64,000 nucleotides of DNA from Marchantia polymorpha subsp. ruderalis (lineage: Eukaryota; Streptophyta; Marchantiopsida; Marchantiales; Marchantiaceae), in assembly GCA_037833965.1 (NCBI GenBank), contig AP031352.1, positions 9,590,501 through 9,654,500 of the forward strand, read 5' to 3'. The notes under the pieces are model-generated. The model did not search any database. It was not told the origin of the DNA and worked only from the letters and a program-made list of their open reading frames with translations. Positions 61,801 to 64,000 of this stretch are shown here, piece after piece. Position 1 is the first letter of the stretch. The number at the start of each line of letters is the position of its first letter. The translations under genes and the position numbers were made by a program.

Positions 61801-64000
61801 TGCTCATGATCTTTGTTTTCATGTAAGTTTTGAACAAAGGAGTGAAGATAACATTAAAGGCTGCCTTGTCATTCATTTTGAGATTCGCTTCAAAAAGCTA
61901 TAAATCATCGATGGCAAGTTCCAAGTATTCCTTAAAACTTAATACGTATTCTGCATGAAAATTCAAAAATTACGTTTCATGGGCCAAATGAATGATCAAT
62001 TATCTCGCTCTTATCACTTACGATGATTTGTAACTTTTATCCATTATGATAATGTTAGTTGATCACATTCATGTACATGAAAGACTTTTTGTATGTGTGG
62101 ACATCCCATGTTTAGTTTTGAGTTTCTGCGTTTTATGGGTGCTAATAATACTGGTGTAAATCTGAAATGTCAAGCCTTGGTGCTTGAAGTAATTTCAAAC
62201 TTATGGAAATAAAAAAAAAATCATCTCAGCAAAGGTTAGGCATGCGTCAAACTTGCTTCCATATCTATAGTGGGCATAATGGACTACGGAAATTACTAGC
62301 AACAGAAATGTAATAATGTCAAGGTGAGTGCAGAAGGCAAAACGCTGCAAGACAATGAGCAACAAATGAAATGTTTTGGTACAGTGAGGTCTTGAGAAGA
62401 GCACAACAATTTACTACAAAAGATTTTTAGGATATTAATCTACCACGCTTACTATTTCAGGACTAAGTTTGCATACTCATATTCATATGCTTGAATATTC
62501 CTCATGATGTATACAAGTCCTCGTGCAGTGAGATAAATACATTTCTTGAATGATTCAATAAATACATTTATTTTTTTCACATTTCACTTGCGGTGGAGAT
62601 GCACGAAATGTCTGACCAAGATATGGATGGTTTATTTAGATTCCTTGCTCGATTTACCATGAGATACGTATTGGCGCACATGTGTATCTATTGCATTCAG
62701 TCATTTAGACATCATGAGTGCATATAATTGCAGTGTGCTTTAGATTTTGTCATTGTGAGAAAGACAGGTTCAATTGGTTGGTGATGCTTATTCCAGACCT
62801 CATGTTATCACCATGCGAGACATTTAAGCCTCGTCAAATCATAGGGATTTATGTCATGAGAGCTTAGCAATTTTTTTAAGAGAAGAAAACAAGTCTTCTT
62901 CTCCAAATGCAACACGTAAGGACGAAAACAACCTTCGACTTGCATGTGCCCATTCTGCCTTTTGATCTCATGCTTTGGCGTTTGCTTTGCAACTCAATCC
63001 ATGTGGTAGCATCCCGCCTTTTATTTCATGACTACCCTTTTTTATTGGTAGTGGGGATTTGTATGGTGACCGGAGCCATTTTCTCCTAGTTTCTCGCTTT
63101 TGTGTTGTAGCCCCATCTTCCCCCTTGTGCTTCGTCCATGTACGATGAGATCTTCCCATCTTTCTTGCTGTGATTCTTATTTCCTCTAGCAGGTTCGGAC
63201 AATGTTGTCTCCTTCAGGAGAACACGGTTAATCGTCTTCTGCAGTCTATATTACCAATGAGCCATTCAGAGTCAGGAACCCCCCTTTGCCAAAAGAGATT
63301 CCAGACCTTCTCAGGAAGATGCAAAACCCCTCTATATTTCGTGTTATGAACTCCTGTTTTCGTTCATATTTTCGAGTTTCCTCCGTGTTTTGGACTAATG
63401 TTATGTCGAGATTGACATATAATATAGGACAATCAAAATGCAAGACGACGATTCCATGTGTTCAAAATTGTTCCTTCTAGGGGGAACATATATGCCTCGA
63501 GAGTGGATGTACAGTACTGTAGAGTACGTTTGGATTTTGAGCATCTACCATTCCTCGCTGTGGGCGACCACTAGACATGAAAATTTGAGACATCTCTAGA
63601 TGAGTAGGTGAACACTTGAGACATTTTCTAATAAGTGTAAAGATAGCATAAGAAGACAAGATGAATAGGTGTAACCACTACACGTAGCAGCTTTACTCTC
63701 TCCTCCGGGGCCTGTGAACAGCTTCAAAAAGTGCAGATGATGTTCAGATGATGTTCCACAAGAAAACATAGAGAACTATTTCCGTCAGCGATTGGCTTTA
63801 CTGTAGAATAAAAAGGGTGAGATATACCATCGTGATTGATGTGGTCTGCCCATATCTCCCCTCGTTTACAACATTTTAAAACAACCTATGGGGATAATAT
63901 GTGTGACAGCATCTATTGCTGTGGTAATAGTAATTATGTGTTCACAGCAGTATAACATGGCATAACATTGCTCACAACCTCTATGGTGCCCCGGCTATAT
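55856..64000. other. Intergenic stretch without recognised genes
   Basis: Open frames are mostly below 100 codons, with a few up to about 130, and none has a recognisable motif. A perfect 11-bp foldback lies at 57675-57700 with loop TATT. From about 59200 to 62000 the sequence is extremely AT-rich. It includes the palindrome TTAAGTAATATTACTTAA at 61183-61200, followed by repeated TTTGACTTAA units. No RNA gene was found by eye. Confidence 0.45.

Overview
The window is nuclear DNA of a land plant. It has split genes with GT-AG introns, a plastid-targeted ALB3 protein, a plant-type UFD1, a class III chitinase-like protein, and decayed LTR retrotransposons. The CT- and GA-rich 5' leaders, long AT-rich intergenic tracts and low gene density would fit a bryophyte such as a liverwort. 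The species cannot be fixed from the sequence, so that placement is only inference.

Layout. A TIR-bounded element with repeated subterminal motifs lies at 369-1602. Four host genes follow, all on the + strand. UFD1 has 8 coding exons (4407-7554). ALB3 is intronless (12064-13560). A secreted GH18 chitinase-like protein (19886-20827) is also intronless and has lost both core catalytic acids. An SLC38/AVT-type amino acid transporter has 11 exons (25458-32587), including a probable GC-AG intron. Between and after these genes the DNA is mostly AT-rich and empty of recognisable genes, apart from a short-chain dehydrogenase relic near 40.6 kb.

From 43.5 to 55.9 kb is a mobile-element cluster. It holds LTR-like repeats, a 460-bp TIR element (44075-44534), a striking GC-rich element (44865-50240) and a heavily mutated Ty3/gypsy body on the minus strand (about 52230-55500). 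The GC-rich element starts with TG, ends with CA, and is flanked on both sides by the 5-bp duplication GCCAC. Its two ends do not repeat inside it, so it looks like one LTR of about 5.4 kb. It carries a 900-residue open frame upstream of its own TATA box. The frame encodes a conserved N-terminal block, a long disordered middle and a C-terminal coiled coil. A 12-bp palindrome recurs both inside and outside this frame. This is the most unusual object in the window.

The four host genes have unrelated roles: proteasomal substrate delivery, thylakoid protein insertion, an extracellular lectin-like or chitinase-like function, and amino acid transport. Nothing suggests they act together. A second window-wide signal is the recurrence of perfect short inverted repeats with 3-10 nt loops, one of them inside the dead reverse transcriptase. 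They look like template-switch scars.
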